Shown one piece after another: positions 8,128-16,047 of a DNA stretch of 64,000 nucleotides. Numbering within the stretch: position 1 is the first letter of the stretch; each line of letters begins with the position of its first letter. The notes beneath the pieces are model-generated. The model saw nothing but the letters and a program-made list of their open reading frames with translations, was not told the origin of the DNA and did no database searches. The position numbers and the translations under genes are program-made. The stretch covers positions 186,001-250,000 of the forward strand of contig CANKXX010000001.1 of assembly GCA_947487835.1 (NCBI GenBank), given 5' to 3'. This DNA is from an uncultured Microbacteriaceae bacterium (GTDB lineage Bacteria; Actinomycetota; Actinomycetes; Actinomycetales; Microbacteriaceae).

Positions 8128-8405
8128 GGTGTTGCCGGCGAAGTCGGTCGGCGGCGACTTCTACGACTGGTACCCGACGCCCGAGGGCTTCGGCTTCACC
8201 CTGGCCGATGCCATGGGCAAGGGAGCGGGTGCCGGGCTGATCGCCGCGACCGCCCGCGCCGTGATCCGCAGCGCGAGGAACGAGGACGACCCGGCCCTCG
8301 CCCTCAGCCGCACCGACGACTGCCTCTCGACGGAGCTCGGTGATGTCACCTCCCTTCGCGACCCTGTTCCACGCCCGCGTCGATGACGAGGGGCTCGTTC
8401 GGTGA
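8128..8405 (+). pseudogene. Remnant of a SpoIIE/RsbU-type PP2C serine phosphatase
   Basis: Only the front of a PPM phosphatase domain survives: VLPAKSVGGDFYDWYPTPEG, then GFTLADAMGKGAGAGLIAAT (the metal-binding GDFYD and DAMGKG motifs), continuing to DDCLSTELGD. After about base 8345 the family sequence FATLFHARVDDEGLVR resumes in another frame, so there is a one-base frameshift, and homology stops at the TGA at 8403-8405. The N-terminal sensor part and the C-terminal half of the phosphatase are missing. Its end overlaps the 3' end of the antisense hydrolase gene. Confidence 0.8.
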
Positions 8406-9023
8406 ACCCGCGTGCGCGGAGCTGCCGAGGTCACTTCCCTCGAGCGGAAGGTCCGCTGCGACCGCGACGGTCCACGCCTCGGTCGAGGCGACCCGCGCCC
8501 AGTTGGAGTTCAGCAGCGTCATCAGGGTGAGGTGCACGGATCGGGCATCGGCGACCCCGGCCCCGTTGGCGAGGTTGATCGCGCCGGTCGCGTCGGACAG
8601 CACCTCGGTCGTGAAGCCGAGATAGTCGGCCTCCACCGCGGACGCGAGCACGCAGTTGTTGGTCATGTAGCCGGCCAGGGTGACGGTGTCGATGTCCTGT
8701 CGGCGCAGCCAGTCGGCGAGGTCGGTGTCGGCGTAGATGGACGCGAACTTCTTGGTCACGGCCTTCCAGTCCTCCGCTGCCCGCTGCGCGACGTCCGGGT
8801 GCAGCTCGAACTCCGGCGTGCCCGGCGCGAAGACGGGCGCGCCCTCCCCGGAGCTGTGCTGCACGGCGACGATCGGGATGCCGGCGGCGGTGGCGGCGTC
8901 GATGGCCAGGAGGACGTTCGGCAGGGATTCGCTGTGCGGCGGGTACTGGATCTCGAGCAGGCCGTCGAAGTACTGCTGCTGAACGTCGATGAGCACGAGA
9001 GCGCGGCGGGGAGTAGTCGTCAT
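8346..9023 (-). CDS. Isochorismatase-family cysteine hydrolase
   Basis: A 225-residue cytosolic hydrolase of the isochorismatase-like superfamily. Catalytic triad: the Asp of ALVLIDVQQQYFDG, the Lys of AVTKKFASIYADTDL, and the Cys of AGYMTNNCVLASAVEA. Such enzymes cleave amide or ether bonds in nicotinamide-, carbamate- or siderophore-related compounds. AAGGA lies eight bases before ATG 9023. It is divergent from a GlxA-type regulator, a recurring pair. The last ~17 residues (NEPLVIDAGVEQGREGR) are read from DNA that, on the other strand, is the phosphatase remnant, so the C-terminus has been extended across a junction. Confidence 0.92.
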   Translation of the reverse strand: MTTTPRRALVLIDVQQQYFDGLLEIQYPPHSESLPNVLLAIDAATAAGIPIVAVQHSSGEGAPVFAPGTPEFELHPDVAQRAAEDWKAVTKKFASIYADTDLADWLRRQDIDTVTLAGYMTNNCVLASAVEADYLGFTTEVLSDATGAINLANGAGVADARSVHLTLMTLLNSNWARVASTEAWTVAVAADLPLEGSDLGSSAHAGSPNEPLVIDAGVEQGREGR

Positions 9024-9156
9024 GGGGTGTGTCCTTCGTAGGTGAGGCCGCCGAGCCGTACGCCGGCGCCCTTCGATGGCGTCTCACCGGTGCAAGGAGC
9101 GCGAGTGGCACAGATGCCGCGTTACGCTGGAATCGGGTCACATCGGACGGGGAGCC

Positions 9157-10101
9157 ATGCGCATCGCGATCTACGCCTTCGAGGGCGTGACACTCTTCCA
9201 CCTCGCGGTGCCGCAGATGGTGTTCGACGAGGTGGGCAGGCGCGGGCTCGCGGACTGGGACACCGTGCTGTTCGCCGACCGCGCCGGCGGCGTCCGGACC
9301 GCGGAGGGGCTGCGGATCGAGGGGGTGCACGGTCCCGATGCCGCCGACGACGCGGACCTCGTCGTCGTGCCCTCCTGGTACGAGGACGCGCGACCGCCCG
9401 GCGTGGAGCTGCGAGCCACCCTCGAGTCGGCGCATGCTCGGGGCGCCGCCATCGCCGGGCTCTGCCTGGGCGCCCTGCCGCTTGCCGACGCCGGGCTGCT
9501 GACCGGCAGGACCGTGGTCACCCACTGGCGGGGATCCCGCACGCTCACCGAGAAGCACCCGGACGTGCAGGTCGACGAGAGCGTGCTCTACATCGATCAC
9601 GGCGACGTCCTCACCTCCGCGGGCACTGCGTCGGCGCTGGACGCCTGCCTCCACATCGTCCGGGCCCGCCTCGGTGCCGACGCGGCGAACCAGGTCGCGC
9701 GGAGCCTGGTGATCGCGCCCCACCGCGAGGGCGGGCAGGCGCAGTACATCGAGCGACCGGTCGCGGCGGAGTCCTCGAACGACACGATCGGCGCCGTCCT
9801 GGACTGGGCCCAGGCCAACCTGAGCGAGTCGCTATCGATCGACGACCTCGCCGCGCGGGCCCGGCAGAGCCGCCGTACGTTCCTCCGCGCCTTCCGCGCT
9901 GCCACCGGTACCACTCCGGCCGCGTGGATCCGGACCCGTCGCCTCGACGAAGCGCGGCGTCTGCTCGAGACCACGACCCGCTCCGTCGACCGGATCGCGT
10001 CCGACAGCGGCTTCGGCAGCACCGTGACCTTCCGGCAGCGGTTCGAGGCCGAGTACGGGACCACGCCCTCGCAGTACCGACGGCGCTTCTCCGTCGTCTG
10101 A
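9157..10101 (+). CDS. GlxA family transcriptional regulator (DJ-1/PfpI + AraC HTH)
   Basis: A 314-residue regulator with an N-terminal DJ-1/PfpI amidase-like sensor domain (residues 1-170; Cys103 in IAGLCLGALPLADAG sits at the nucleophile elbow) and a C-terminal AraC double helix-turn-helix (about 215-314: LSIDDLAARARQSRRTFLRA, then SDSGFGSTVTFRQRFEAEYG). ATG 9157 follows GGGGAG closely; upstream in-frame codons are less plausible. Divergent from the isochorismatase-family hydrolase, 133 bp apart, which it most likely controls. The inducer is unknown. Confidence 0.93.
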   Translation: MRIAIYAFEGVTLFHLAVPQMVFDEVGRRGLADWDTVLFADRAGGVRTAEGLRIEGVHGPDAADDADLVVVPSWYEDARPPGVELRATLESAHARGAAIAGLCLGALPLADAGLLTGRTVVTHWRGSRTLTEKHPDVQVDESVLYIDHGDVLTSAGTASALDACLHIVRARLGADAANQVARSLVIAPHREGGQAQYIERPVAAESSNDTIGAVLDWAQANLSESLSIDDLAARARQSRRTFLRAFRAATGTTPAAWIRTRRLDEARRLLETTTRSVDRIASDSGFGSTVTFRQRFEAEYGTTPSQYRRRFSVV

Positions 10102-10138
10102 TCGGGAGCCGGCCGCGTCGTGACTCGATCGCGTTCAG

Positions 10139-11188
10139 CTAACCCCGGGGTGTCGCCTCCAGTCCCTCGAGGTCGAGGACGAAGCGGTAACGCACGTCGT
10201 TCGCTGCGAGCCGCTCGAACGCGGTACCGATCTGGGTCGCCGGCAGCACCTCGACGTCGGCCGTGATGCCGTGCTCGCCGCAGAAGTCGAGCAGTTCCTG
10301 CGTGTGCCGATGACCGCCGCTTCCCCCCGACGCGAGCCGCTTCCGTCCGACGAGGAGGTCGAGGGTGTTCACCGTCACGGGTCCGAGGTGACCGAGCGAG
10401 AAGAGGGTGCCGTCGAGGTCGAGGACGCGCAGGTAGGGGGTGAGATCGTGGTCGACCGCGACCGTGTCGATGAGCACGTCGATGCTGCCGCGCGCGGCGG
10501 TCATCGCGTCGTCGTCGCGCGACACGACGACGCTGTCGGCGCCGAGCGCCATGGCGTCCTCGGTCTTCCCCGGCGAGGACGTGAAGACCGTGACCCGCGC
10601 GCCGAGGGCACGCCCGAGGCGCACGGCGAGGTGCCCCAGGCCGCCGAGCCCCACAACGCCGAGACGGGTTCCCCGGCCGACCCCCGCCGATCGGAGCGGC
10701 TCCCACACCGTCACGCCCGCGCACAGGAGCGGGGCGACGCCGGCCGGGTCGAGGGTTTCGGGGCGGTGGTAGGCGAAGCGCTCGCTCACGACGTAGTGCG
10801 AGGAGTACGCGCCCAGCGTCCGCGTGCCGTCGACCCGATCGACGCCTCCGTAGGTGAGCGTCGGGAACTGCTCGCAGAAGTTCTCCTGGCCGGCCTGGCA
10901 CATGCGGCATCGGCCGCACGAGTCGACGATGTTCCCGACCGCCACCGGGTCGCCCACCGCGAAGCGGGTCACCGCGACACCCACGGCCGCGACCTCCCCC
11001 ACGAACTCGTGCCCTGGCACGAGCGGGAAGGCGTCGGCCGGGCCGTGCCAGGCGTGCAGGTCGGAGTGGCACACGCCGCAGTGGGTGATGCGGACGTCGA
11101 GGTCGTCGGGGCGCAGTGCCCGCCGCTCGATGGAGGTGAGGGTGAACGGTGCACCGGGAGCATCGGACTGGAGAGCGGAAATACGCAT
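10139..11188 (-). CDS. Zinc-dependent NAD(P) alcohol dehydrogenase, YahK/CAD type
   Basis: A 349-residue medium-chain dehydrogenase. Catalytic zinc: Cys37 (THCGVCHSDLH), His60-Glu61 (PGHEFVGEV); structural zinc: Cys91, Cys94, Cys97 and Cys105 (SCGRCRMCQAGQENFCEQFP). Rossmann site LGVVGLGGLGHLAVRLGRAL near 175-195. This is the cinnamyl-alcohol-dehydrogenase-like YahK/AdhC group, which reduces a wide range of aldehydes with NADPH. Its start is 43 bp from a divergent TetR gene with an operator-like sequence between, which suggests aldehyde- or electrophile-inducible expression (inference). Confidence 0.94.
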   Translation of the reverse strand: MRISALQSDAPGAPFTLTSIERRALRPDDLDVRITHCGVCHSDLHAWHGPADAFPLVPGHEFVGEVAAVGVAVTRFAVGDPVAVGNIVDSCGRCRMCQAGQENFCEQFPTLTYGGVDRVDGTRTLGAYSSHYVVSERFAYHRPETLDPAGVAPLLCAGVTVWEPLRSAGVGRGTRLGVVGLGGLGHLAVRLGRALGARVTVFTSSPGKTEDAMALGADSVVVSRDDDAMTAARGSIDVLIDTVAVDHDLTPYLRVLDLDGTLFSLGHLGPVTVNTLDLLVGRKRLASGGSGGHRHTQELLDFCGEHGITADVEVLPATQIGTAFERLAANDVRYRFVLDLEGLEATPRG

Positions 11189-11193
11189 GCCGT

Positions 11194-11223
11194 CATACTA
11201 CGTACTAGTTGGTAACCGGTATG
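11194..11223. promoter_or_regulatory. Putative TetR operator between alcohol dehydrogenase and TetR genes
   Basis: Imperfect dyad with outer arms CATAC (11194-11198) and GTATG (11219-11223) around an ACTAGTTGGTAAC core of the kind bound by TetR proteins. It occupies nearly all of the 43 bp between the two starts, so both promoters would be covered. Confidence 0.5.
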
Positions 11224-11231
11224 CTCTTCCC

Positions 11232-11816
11232 ATGCAATCCGCCGACACGACGCGTCGCCGCATCCTCGACGCCGCGACCGAGGAGTTCGCGGCACACGGC
11301 GTCGCCGGCGCCCGCGTCGATCGCATCGCCGCGGCATCCGGGGCGAGCAAGCCGATGCTCTACCGCTACTTCGGATCGAAGGAACAGCTCTTCGACGCCG
11401 TCTTCACCGCGCACGTGCTCGCGAACAGCGACCGCGTGCCCTTCGATGCGGCGGATCTGCCGGGCTACGCGGCGCGCCTGTACGACGACTACCTCGCCGA
11501 CCCGGCCCTGCTGCGGCTCGTCGCCTGGAAGCGCCTGGAGCGCGTTCCGAGCGGGTACCTGTACTCCGGTCTCGAGCAGAACGACGTCGCGCACCGTCGC
11601 GAGATCGCCGAGCAGCAGCGCCTGGGCGGCATCCGCTCCGATCTCGAGCCGACGGAGATCTGGTCGCTGCTCATCGCGATGGCCTCGACCTGGGCGCAGG
11701 TCTCCATCACCGAGGTCGCACAGACGGCGGATGCCGCTGCCGTTCACCGTCGGCGACGGGCCGCCCTCATCGCCGCGACGCGGTCGGCGTTCTCACCGGA
11801 GCCGCTCACACGATAG
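11232..11816 (+). CDS. TetR family transcriptional regulator
   Basis: A 194-residue repressor: helix-turn-helix at residues ~8-52 (RRRILDAATEEFAAHGVAGA, VDRIAAASGASKPMLYRYFG) and a C-terminal ligand domain (ALLRLVAWKRLERVPSGYLY; EIWSLLIAMASTWAQVSITE) of the type seen in QacR/AcrR-like aldehyde or drug regulators. ATG 11232 lies only nine bases past the operator dyad, so the message is nearly leaderless. It faces the zinc alcohol dehydrogenase, the obvious target. Its stop overlaps the end of the convergent kinase gene by 11 bases. Confidence 0.92.
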   Translation: MQSADTTRRRILDAATEEFAAHGVAGARVDRIAAASGASKPMLYRYFGSKEQLFDAVFTAHVLANSDRVPFDAADLPGYAARLYDDYLADPALLRLVAWKRLERVPSGYLYSGLEQNDVAHRREIAEQQRLGGIRSDLEPTEIWSLLIAMASTWAQVSITEVAQTADAAAVHRRRRAALIAATRSAFSPEPLTR

Positions 11817-12576
11817 GGAGCGCCGGTCTTCCCGCCGCTTCCGCGCAGCCGTCCGGGTGCGTGATCGCCGCCTCGATCCGGCCGACGATCGCCCCGGTGC
11901 TCCCCGTCGCGTCGATGACGCTCCAGCCGTGGGCCGCGGCGAGCTCGAGGTAGCCGGCCCGGGTCGCCCGGAGGAACTCCAGCGACTCGAGATCCTCCCC
12001 GCGGGTGCGGATGCGTTCGAATGCGATCTCGGCCGGCACGTCGAGCACGGCGACCGCGTGCGCGCCCAGCAGCGCGAGGGCGATCCGCGGCAGGAAGCGT
12101 CCCTCGGGCAAGCCGCGAACCCTCCGCAGAACCACTTGGCAGACGAGGTGACGGTCCATGATCGCGGCCCCGCCCACACGCCGGGCCCGCACCTCCGACA
12201 CCAGGACGTTCGCGATGCGGACAGCCGTCTCGAACCGATCCGTCCAGCGCGACGGCAGCTCCAGTCCGAGCCGCGTGGTGACCCGGCCCAGCCAACGCCG
12301 GCCCGACCGGTTTCGCAGCACAAGTGCGGGCCGGGGGGATGTCTTCCGCGGCTGCGACGGGGACTGCCTTCGGGTTCGGCTCCTGTTCAGAGCGAGCGCC
12401 TGCGCGGTGGTCGTCTTCCCGGCACCGTCCACGCCGAGGAGCACGATCGTGCCGGAGCGACGGGATGCGGGCCCACGGGGTCGCGGGACGCGTCTTGCCT
12501 CCCCCGCCACCGGTTCCGAGTCGCCCACCGATCCCGAGCACACCGGTGCCGCGGTGGTGCCGGCCGCGTCAGACAC
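11806..12576 (-). CDS. P-loop kinase, thymidylate-kinase-like
   Basis: A 256-residue protein with a Walker A motif GTIVLLGVDGAGKTTTAQAL near residue 45 and a later AAIMDRHLVCQVVLRRVRG that resembles the DR(Y/W/H) signature of thymidylate kinases, then AVAVLDVPAEIAFERIRTRG (Arg-containing lid strand). Thymidylate kinase itself is normally ~210 residues with an ERY motif, so this may phosphorylate another nucleotide or a sugar. GTG 12576 is chosen because GGAGGG stands five bases before it; it overlaps the stop of the small upstream membrane-protein gene by eight bases, so translation is coupled. The N-terminal ~40 residues are a disordered Pro/Arg-rich stretch. Confidence 0.75.
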   Translation of the reverse strand: MSDAAGTTAAPVCSGSVGDSEPVAGEARRVPRPRGPASRRSGTIVLLGVDGAGKTTTAQALALNRSRTRRQSPSQPRKTSPRPALVLRNRSGRRWLGRVTTRLGLELPSRWTDRFETAVRIANVLVSEVRARRVGGAAIMDRHLVCQVVLRRVRGLPEGRFLPRIALALLGAHAVAVLDVPAEIAFERIRTRGEDLESLEFLRATRAGYLELAAAHGWSVIDATGSTGAIVGRIEAAITHPDGCAEAAGRPALPIV

Positions 12577-12742
12577 GGGATCCCTCCTCGGCCGCATCGT
12601 CAGCGCTCTGCGACGCGCTGCTGACCACCGCGTGGTCGGCCCACTCGTGCAGCCCGATAGCGCTGGCGAGCACGATTCCGAAGACGGTGATCCCGCTTGC
12701 GATGGAGCGCCGGAGTCGGGTCGTCAGGGAAATCGTCGTCAT
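12569..12742 (-). CDS. Small single-span membrane protein
   Basis: 57 residues: a basic N-terminus (MTTISLTTRLRRSIASG), one membrane helix (ITVFGIVLASAIGLHEWADH) and an acidic tail (SASQSADDAAEEGSRV). I do not recognise a family. It overlaps the kinase gene start by eight bases (GTGTCTGA), which argues that it is real and co-translated. It may anchor or regulate the kinase; that is inference from position only. Confidence 0.6.
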   Translation of the reverse strand: MTTISLTTRLRRSIASGITVFGIVLASAIGLHEWADHAVVSSASQSADDAAEEGSRV

Positions 12743-13021
12743 GGTGCCTGCCGTTCGGGTCGTGGTGCTGCGATTCTGTCGCGTCCCCCTCCCCGTCTGC
12801 CTGGCGGCGCCTATGAGCCGCCTATGACGACATCCTCCGCATAGGCGACAGCGGGGGCGCGAACGGGTAGGCAGGGTCCGGCCGAGCCCCTCGCCTTGGC
12901 GAACGTTTGCCTTCCTCACGCCACCTACCCATCCCGTCCAGGGCGAACCGATAAGCGCGAACCCGAGGCTGCTACCGCACGCCGATCGGGCGCGCATCAC
13001 CGACAGGACAGGATCCCCAAG

Positions 13022-13570
13022 ATGACGAACCACAGGACGAAGATGATTGCCGGGTTCTCGATCGCGGCAGCACTCACCGGAGGCAGCCTCGCCGTGGCCG
13101 CCCTTCCCGCCGTGGCCGAGACCACCTCGGGTGCCGACGCGACGAGCACGCCGGCACCCGACACCGACACCGACACCGGCGCCAAGCACGGCGGCCCGGG
13201 CCACGGCCCGCGCGGTGAGGAGCTGACCGGGGACACGGCCGCCCAGGTCGAGGCGGCGGTGCTGGCCGAGTACCCGGACGCCACGATCGAGCGGCTCGAG
13301 ACGGATCCGGACGGGGCGTACGAGGCGCATCTCACGCAGGCCGACGGCACGCGGCTGATGATCGAGCTGGACGAGTCGTTCGCCATCACCGGCACCAGGA
13401 CCGGCGGCCCGGGCCACGGCCCGCGCGGCGACCGCCCCGAGCGGGACGCAACGGACTCCGATGCGGACGAGCCGACCGACACCGACGCCGACGCCGACAC
13501 CGACACGGACACGGACACGGACGCCGACACGGACGCCGGAACCGACGCCTCGGAGCCCGCAACCAGCTGA
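13022..13570 (+). CDS. Secreted PepSY-like protein with acidic Asp/Thr tail
   Basis: 182 residues: a signal peptide (KMIAGFSIAAALTGGSLAVA, likely cleavage near AVAE), a Thr/Asp linker, a GGPGHGPRG motif, a PepSY-like domain at ~75-130 (VEAAVLAEYPDATIERLETD, AHLTQADGTRLMIELDESF), a second GGPGHGPRG, and a tail of alternating Asp with Thr/Ala from ~150 to the end (DTDTDTDTDADTDAGTDA). The tail could bind cations or keep the protein extended. PepSY domains inhibit proteases or act at the envelope. Its promoter region is shared with the small membrane protein/kinase operon on the other strand. Confidence 0.88.
   Translation: MTNHRTKMIAGFSIAAALTGGSLAVAALPAVAETTSGADATSTPAPDTDTDTGAKHGGPGHGPRGEELTGDTAAQVEAAVLAEYPDATIERLETDPDGAYEAHLTQADGTRLMIELDESFAITGTRTGGPGHGPRGDRPERDATDSDADEPTDTDADADTDTDTDTDADTDAGTDASEPATS
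13191..13428 (+). repeat. Pair of identical 25-bp direct repeats inside the PepSY gene
   Basis: The same 25 bases, encoding the GGPGHGPRG motif, occur at 13191-13215 and 13404-13428, exactly 213 bp apart and in frame. They flank the folded PepSY-like domain, so recombination between them would delete that domain cleanly without a frameshift. Confidence 0.85.
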
Positions 13571-13673
13571 TGCCGTCGAGCGGGGGTGCCGGCCGACGCG
13601 GCCGTCACCCCCGGGGAGCGGGCTTCCCCGGACGTGCGCAGGTCCGGGGATGCACCGCTCCCTCGCCTCGGCG

Positions 13674-14147
13674 CTATCGGGCGTCGGCGGTGTACGCCGT
13701 GGCGACGTCGAGGACCCACGTCACGCCGAAGCGGTCGGTGAGCATGCCGAACCCCGGGCTCCATGCGGAGGCGGCCAGGGGCTCCACGATGCTCGCCCCG
13801 GCCGCCAGTCCGTCCCAGTAGTCCTGGATTTCCTCGAGGGTCTCACCGCGCACGGACACGAAGAACGGCTGGTCCGTGACCGTGATGCCGTTCTCCCGAC
13901 GGGTGCCACCGACGACGGGCGCGGATCCACCCGACTGGCCGGGGATGTCGTACGCCATCACCCGGAGACCTCGAGGGCTCTCGACGCTGCCGAACACGAC
14001 GCTGTCGGCGCCCGGCGCGTCCTCGGGCATGCCGAAGTCGCCGTAGGTCGCGATGGTCGCGGCGCCGCCGAATACGGAGCCGTAGAACTCCAGGGCCGCC
14101 CGGGCGTCGCCGCGGAAGTTGAGGTGGGTGGTTGTCGTGATGCTCAT
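13674..14147 (-). CDS. PhnB-like VOC family protein
   Basis: A 157-residue VOC protein of the PhnB/3-demethylubiquinone-methyltransferase-like group: TTTHLNFRGDARAALEFYGS followed by VFGGAATIATYGDFG at the start, QPFFVSVRGETLEEIQDYWD in the middle and PGFGMLTDRFGVTWVLDVAT at the end. These are not known enzymes; the fold binds small molecules, and many members sit next to WYL-domain regulators, as here. AGGAG lies six bases before ATG 14147. Divergent from the WYL regulator across 101 bp carrying an inverted repeat. Confidence 0.92.
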   Translation of the reverse strand: MSITTTTHLNFRGDARAALEFYGSVFGGAATIATYGDFGMPEDAPGADSVVFGSVESPRGLRVMAYDIPGQSGGSAPVVGGTRRENGITVTDQPFFVSVRGETLEEIQDYWDGLAAGASIVEPLAASAWSPGFGMLTDRFGVTWVLDVATAYTADAR

Positions 14148-14204
14148 GTCTGCTCCTGATGGGAATGACCCGGGCTTCTCCCGGGCCGGTCCAGAGTCGC
14201 AGCC

Positions 14205-14229
14205 GTCTAGGTCAGGAACGGTCCTAGAC
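14205..14229. promoter_or_regulatory. Probable WYL-regulator operator
   Basis: GTCTAGG (14205-14211) and CCTAGAC (14223-14229) with an 11-base centre TCAGGAACGGT. It lies 20 bases before the start of the WYL regulator, between it and the PhnB-like gene. Confidence 0.6.
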
Positions 14230-14248
14230 CGGATCTACCATCGGGGAT

Positions 14249-15289
14249 GTGCCCACGACCACCTCCCGCCTGCTCGCGCTCCTTTCCCTGCTGCAGGCCC
14301 GACGGGACTGGCCGGGCGCCCTGCTCGCCGACCGGCTCTCCGTCAGCCACCGCACCGTGCGCCGTGACATCGACCGACTGCGCGAGATGGGCTACACGAT
14401 CCGGGCGACGATGGGCCCGGACGGCGGGTATCGTCTCGACGCCGGCACGGAACTGCCGCCTCTGCTGTTCGACGATGACCAGGTCCTCGCTCTGGCGGTC
14501 GCCCTCGCCGCGGCGAGCCAGTCCGGGGCCGGCATCGAGGAGGCGGCGGTCCGAGCACTCACGACCGTGCGTCAGGTGCTGCCCTCACGGCTCCGCCATC
14601 GCCTCGACAGCCTCGCGTTCACGTCGATCCCGGCACCGCCCGCCGGCCGTCCGCGATCGGCCGTCGCTCCGGAGGTGCTGGTCGCTCTGTCCGCCGCGGT
14701 GCGGGCGCGGGAGGTGCTGCGCTTCGACTACGCGGGCCGCCCCTCGGCCGGCACCGCCGACGGTGACACCGAGCACGACGCGACCGATGGCTCGCACGGA
14801 AGCCTCCCCCTGCCACGGCGGGTCGAGCCGCACCACCTGGTGACCACGCTCGGCCGCTGGTATCTGGTGGCGTGGGATCTGGATACGGAGGACTGGCGCA
14901 TCTTTCGCGCGGACCGCATGAGCCCGCGGATCCCGACCGGCCCTAGATTCGCACCCCGCGGTCTGCCCGGCGGGATCGACGCCGCCGAGTACGTCTCCAG
15001 CCGGTTCCGGGGGTCCGACCGGGGCGGCGGCTGGCCCTGCGTGGGCAGGGTCGTGCTCCATCTGCCGGCCGCCGACGTGCTGCCTTTCGCGGGCGACGGC
15101 GTGGTGGAGGACCTGGGTGCCGAACGGTGCGGCCTGGAGGCCGGCTCCTGGTCGTGGCTCGCCCTCGCGGCCTCGCTCAATCGGTTCGACGCCGATATCG
15201 ACGTCGTGCACCCGCCCGAGCTACGGCAGGCATTCGCTCGCCTCGCGGTCCGAAACGCCGTCACCGGCGGCGCCCAGCGGAACGGCTAG
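14249..15289 (+). CDS. YafY-type transcriptional regulator (HTH_11 + WYL)
   Basis: A 346-residue DeoR-like regulator: winged helix at residues 1-60 (RLLALLSLLQARRDWPGALL, LSVSHRTVRRDIDRLREMGY, MGPDGGYRLDAGTE) and a WYL ligand domain at ~150-270 (REVLRFDYAGR; VEPHHLVTTLGRWYLVAWDL) plus a WCX-like C-terminal extension. Starts at GTG 14249. WYL domains sense nucleotides or small ligands. The divergent PhnB-like gene is its likely target. Confidence 0.93.
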   Translation: MPTTTSRLLALLSLLQARRDWPGALLADRLSVSHRTVRRDIDRLREMGYTIRATMGPDGGYRLDAGTELPPLLFDDDQVLALAVALAAASQSGAGIEEAAVRALTTVRQVLPSRLRHRLDSLAFTSIPAPPAGRPRSAVAPEVLVALSAAVRAREVLRFDYAGRPSAGTADGDTEHDATDGSHGSLPLPRRVEPHHLVTTLGRWYLVAWDLDTEDWRIFRADRMSPRIPTGPRFAPRGLPGGIDAAEYVSSRFRGSDRGGGWPCVGRVVLHLPAADVLPFAGDGVVEDLGAERCGLEAGSWSWLALAASLNRFDADIDVVHPPELRQAFARLAVRNAVTGGAQRNG

Positions 15290-15345
15290 GCGCTCCGGTT
15301 CACGTCGCCGACCGGTCCCGCGGTGATCGGCACCCGCCCGCGCAG

Positions 15346-15380
15346 AGAAGGCCCCGACGGTCGAGCCGTCGGGGCCTTCT
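15346..15380. terminator. Bidirectional terminator between convergent genes
   Basis: Perfect 15-base inverted repeat AGAAGGCCCCGACGG (15346-15360) / CCGTCGGGGCCTTCT (15366-15380), five-base loop, between the stops of the WYL regulator and the DUF4190 gene. Confidence 0.9.
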
Positions 15381-15395
15381 CGTGCGCGTGCCGAG

Positions 15396-15716
15396 CTAGA
15401 GGACCAGCGAATTCAGCGTGGCCGCCGCGGGCAGGGTCTCCGCGTTCTGGATGCCCGCCTGGATCACGGTGAAGAAGAAGATCGCGGCGATGATCCCGCA
15501 CACGAGTCCGACGATCGACAGGATGAGCCCGGCGATGGCCATGCCGCGGCCGCCGGTGTTGTTCCTCTTGATGCGGGACAGCGCGATGGGGCTGATGATC
15601 AGTCCCGCGGGCCAGAAGAGCAGGCCCGTGATGAGGGCCGCGATCGCGAGGCCCTCGGTCGGGGCGGCCTGCTGCGGGTAGTTCTGCGGGGGGTACTGGG
15701 TGTGGGTGTCCGACAT
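15396..15716 (-). CDS. DUF4190 domain-containing membrane protein
   Basis: 106 residues: a Pro/Gln/Tyr-rich cytosolic start (QYPPQNYPQQAAPTEG) and two membrane helices (LAIAALITGLLFWPAGLI; MAIAGLILSIVGLVCGIIAA) separated by the SPIALSRIKRNNTGGRG loop that marks DUF4190, whose members resemble one half of a DUF4190 pair. Role unknown; typical of actinobacterial envelopes. GAGGAG nine bases before ATG 15716. Confidence 0.9.
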   Translation of the reverse strand: MSDTHTQYPPQNYPQQAAPTEGLAIAALITGLLFWPAGLIISPIALSRIKRNNTGGRGMAIAGLILSIVGLVCGIIAAIFFFTVIQAGIQNAETLPAAATLNSLVL

Positions 15717-16047
15717 CGGGACGACTCCTCTGCTGTGGGGTCAGGGGGACTGCGAAAAGGGCATACGGGTTGCGGCTCTCACCGTATGTCACCGCCTGGC
15801 GACGGGACGCCCCAGCGGCGCGCATCCGAACGCCCCCGTTTCCCGACGGCACAGGCTCCACCCGTCCTCCTGTTGGCCCCGCGTTCACCGAGGGTCAGCA
15901 CCGCGTCCATGGAGGCGACGGAACATCGTCGTCGCGGTTGCCCTCGGCTGTGAGTCGTATCCCAGTCCTCTCGCGCGGCTGAGGGGAATGGGCGCAGGAC
16001 GGGCAGAATTGAGATGTACGACGGTTGACACAGCATGGGGGTGCGTG
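15717..16047. other. Gene-free stretch, 331 bp
   Basis: Divergent upstream region of the DUF4190 and DUF6668 genes. I see no convincing small gene, RNA fold or long inverted repeat. A TTGACA at 16025-16030 may be a -35 element for the gene starting at 16048, giving a very short leader. Confidence 0.4.

Noticed and set aside
13478-13549. Hexameric GACACC/GACACG array, and the 9-bp period at 5755-5960, looked like possible repeat arrays
   Set aside because: Both are inside coding frames and explained by the Asp/Thr tail and the Ser-x-x repeat; no spacers and no CRISPR-like dyad.
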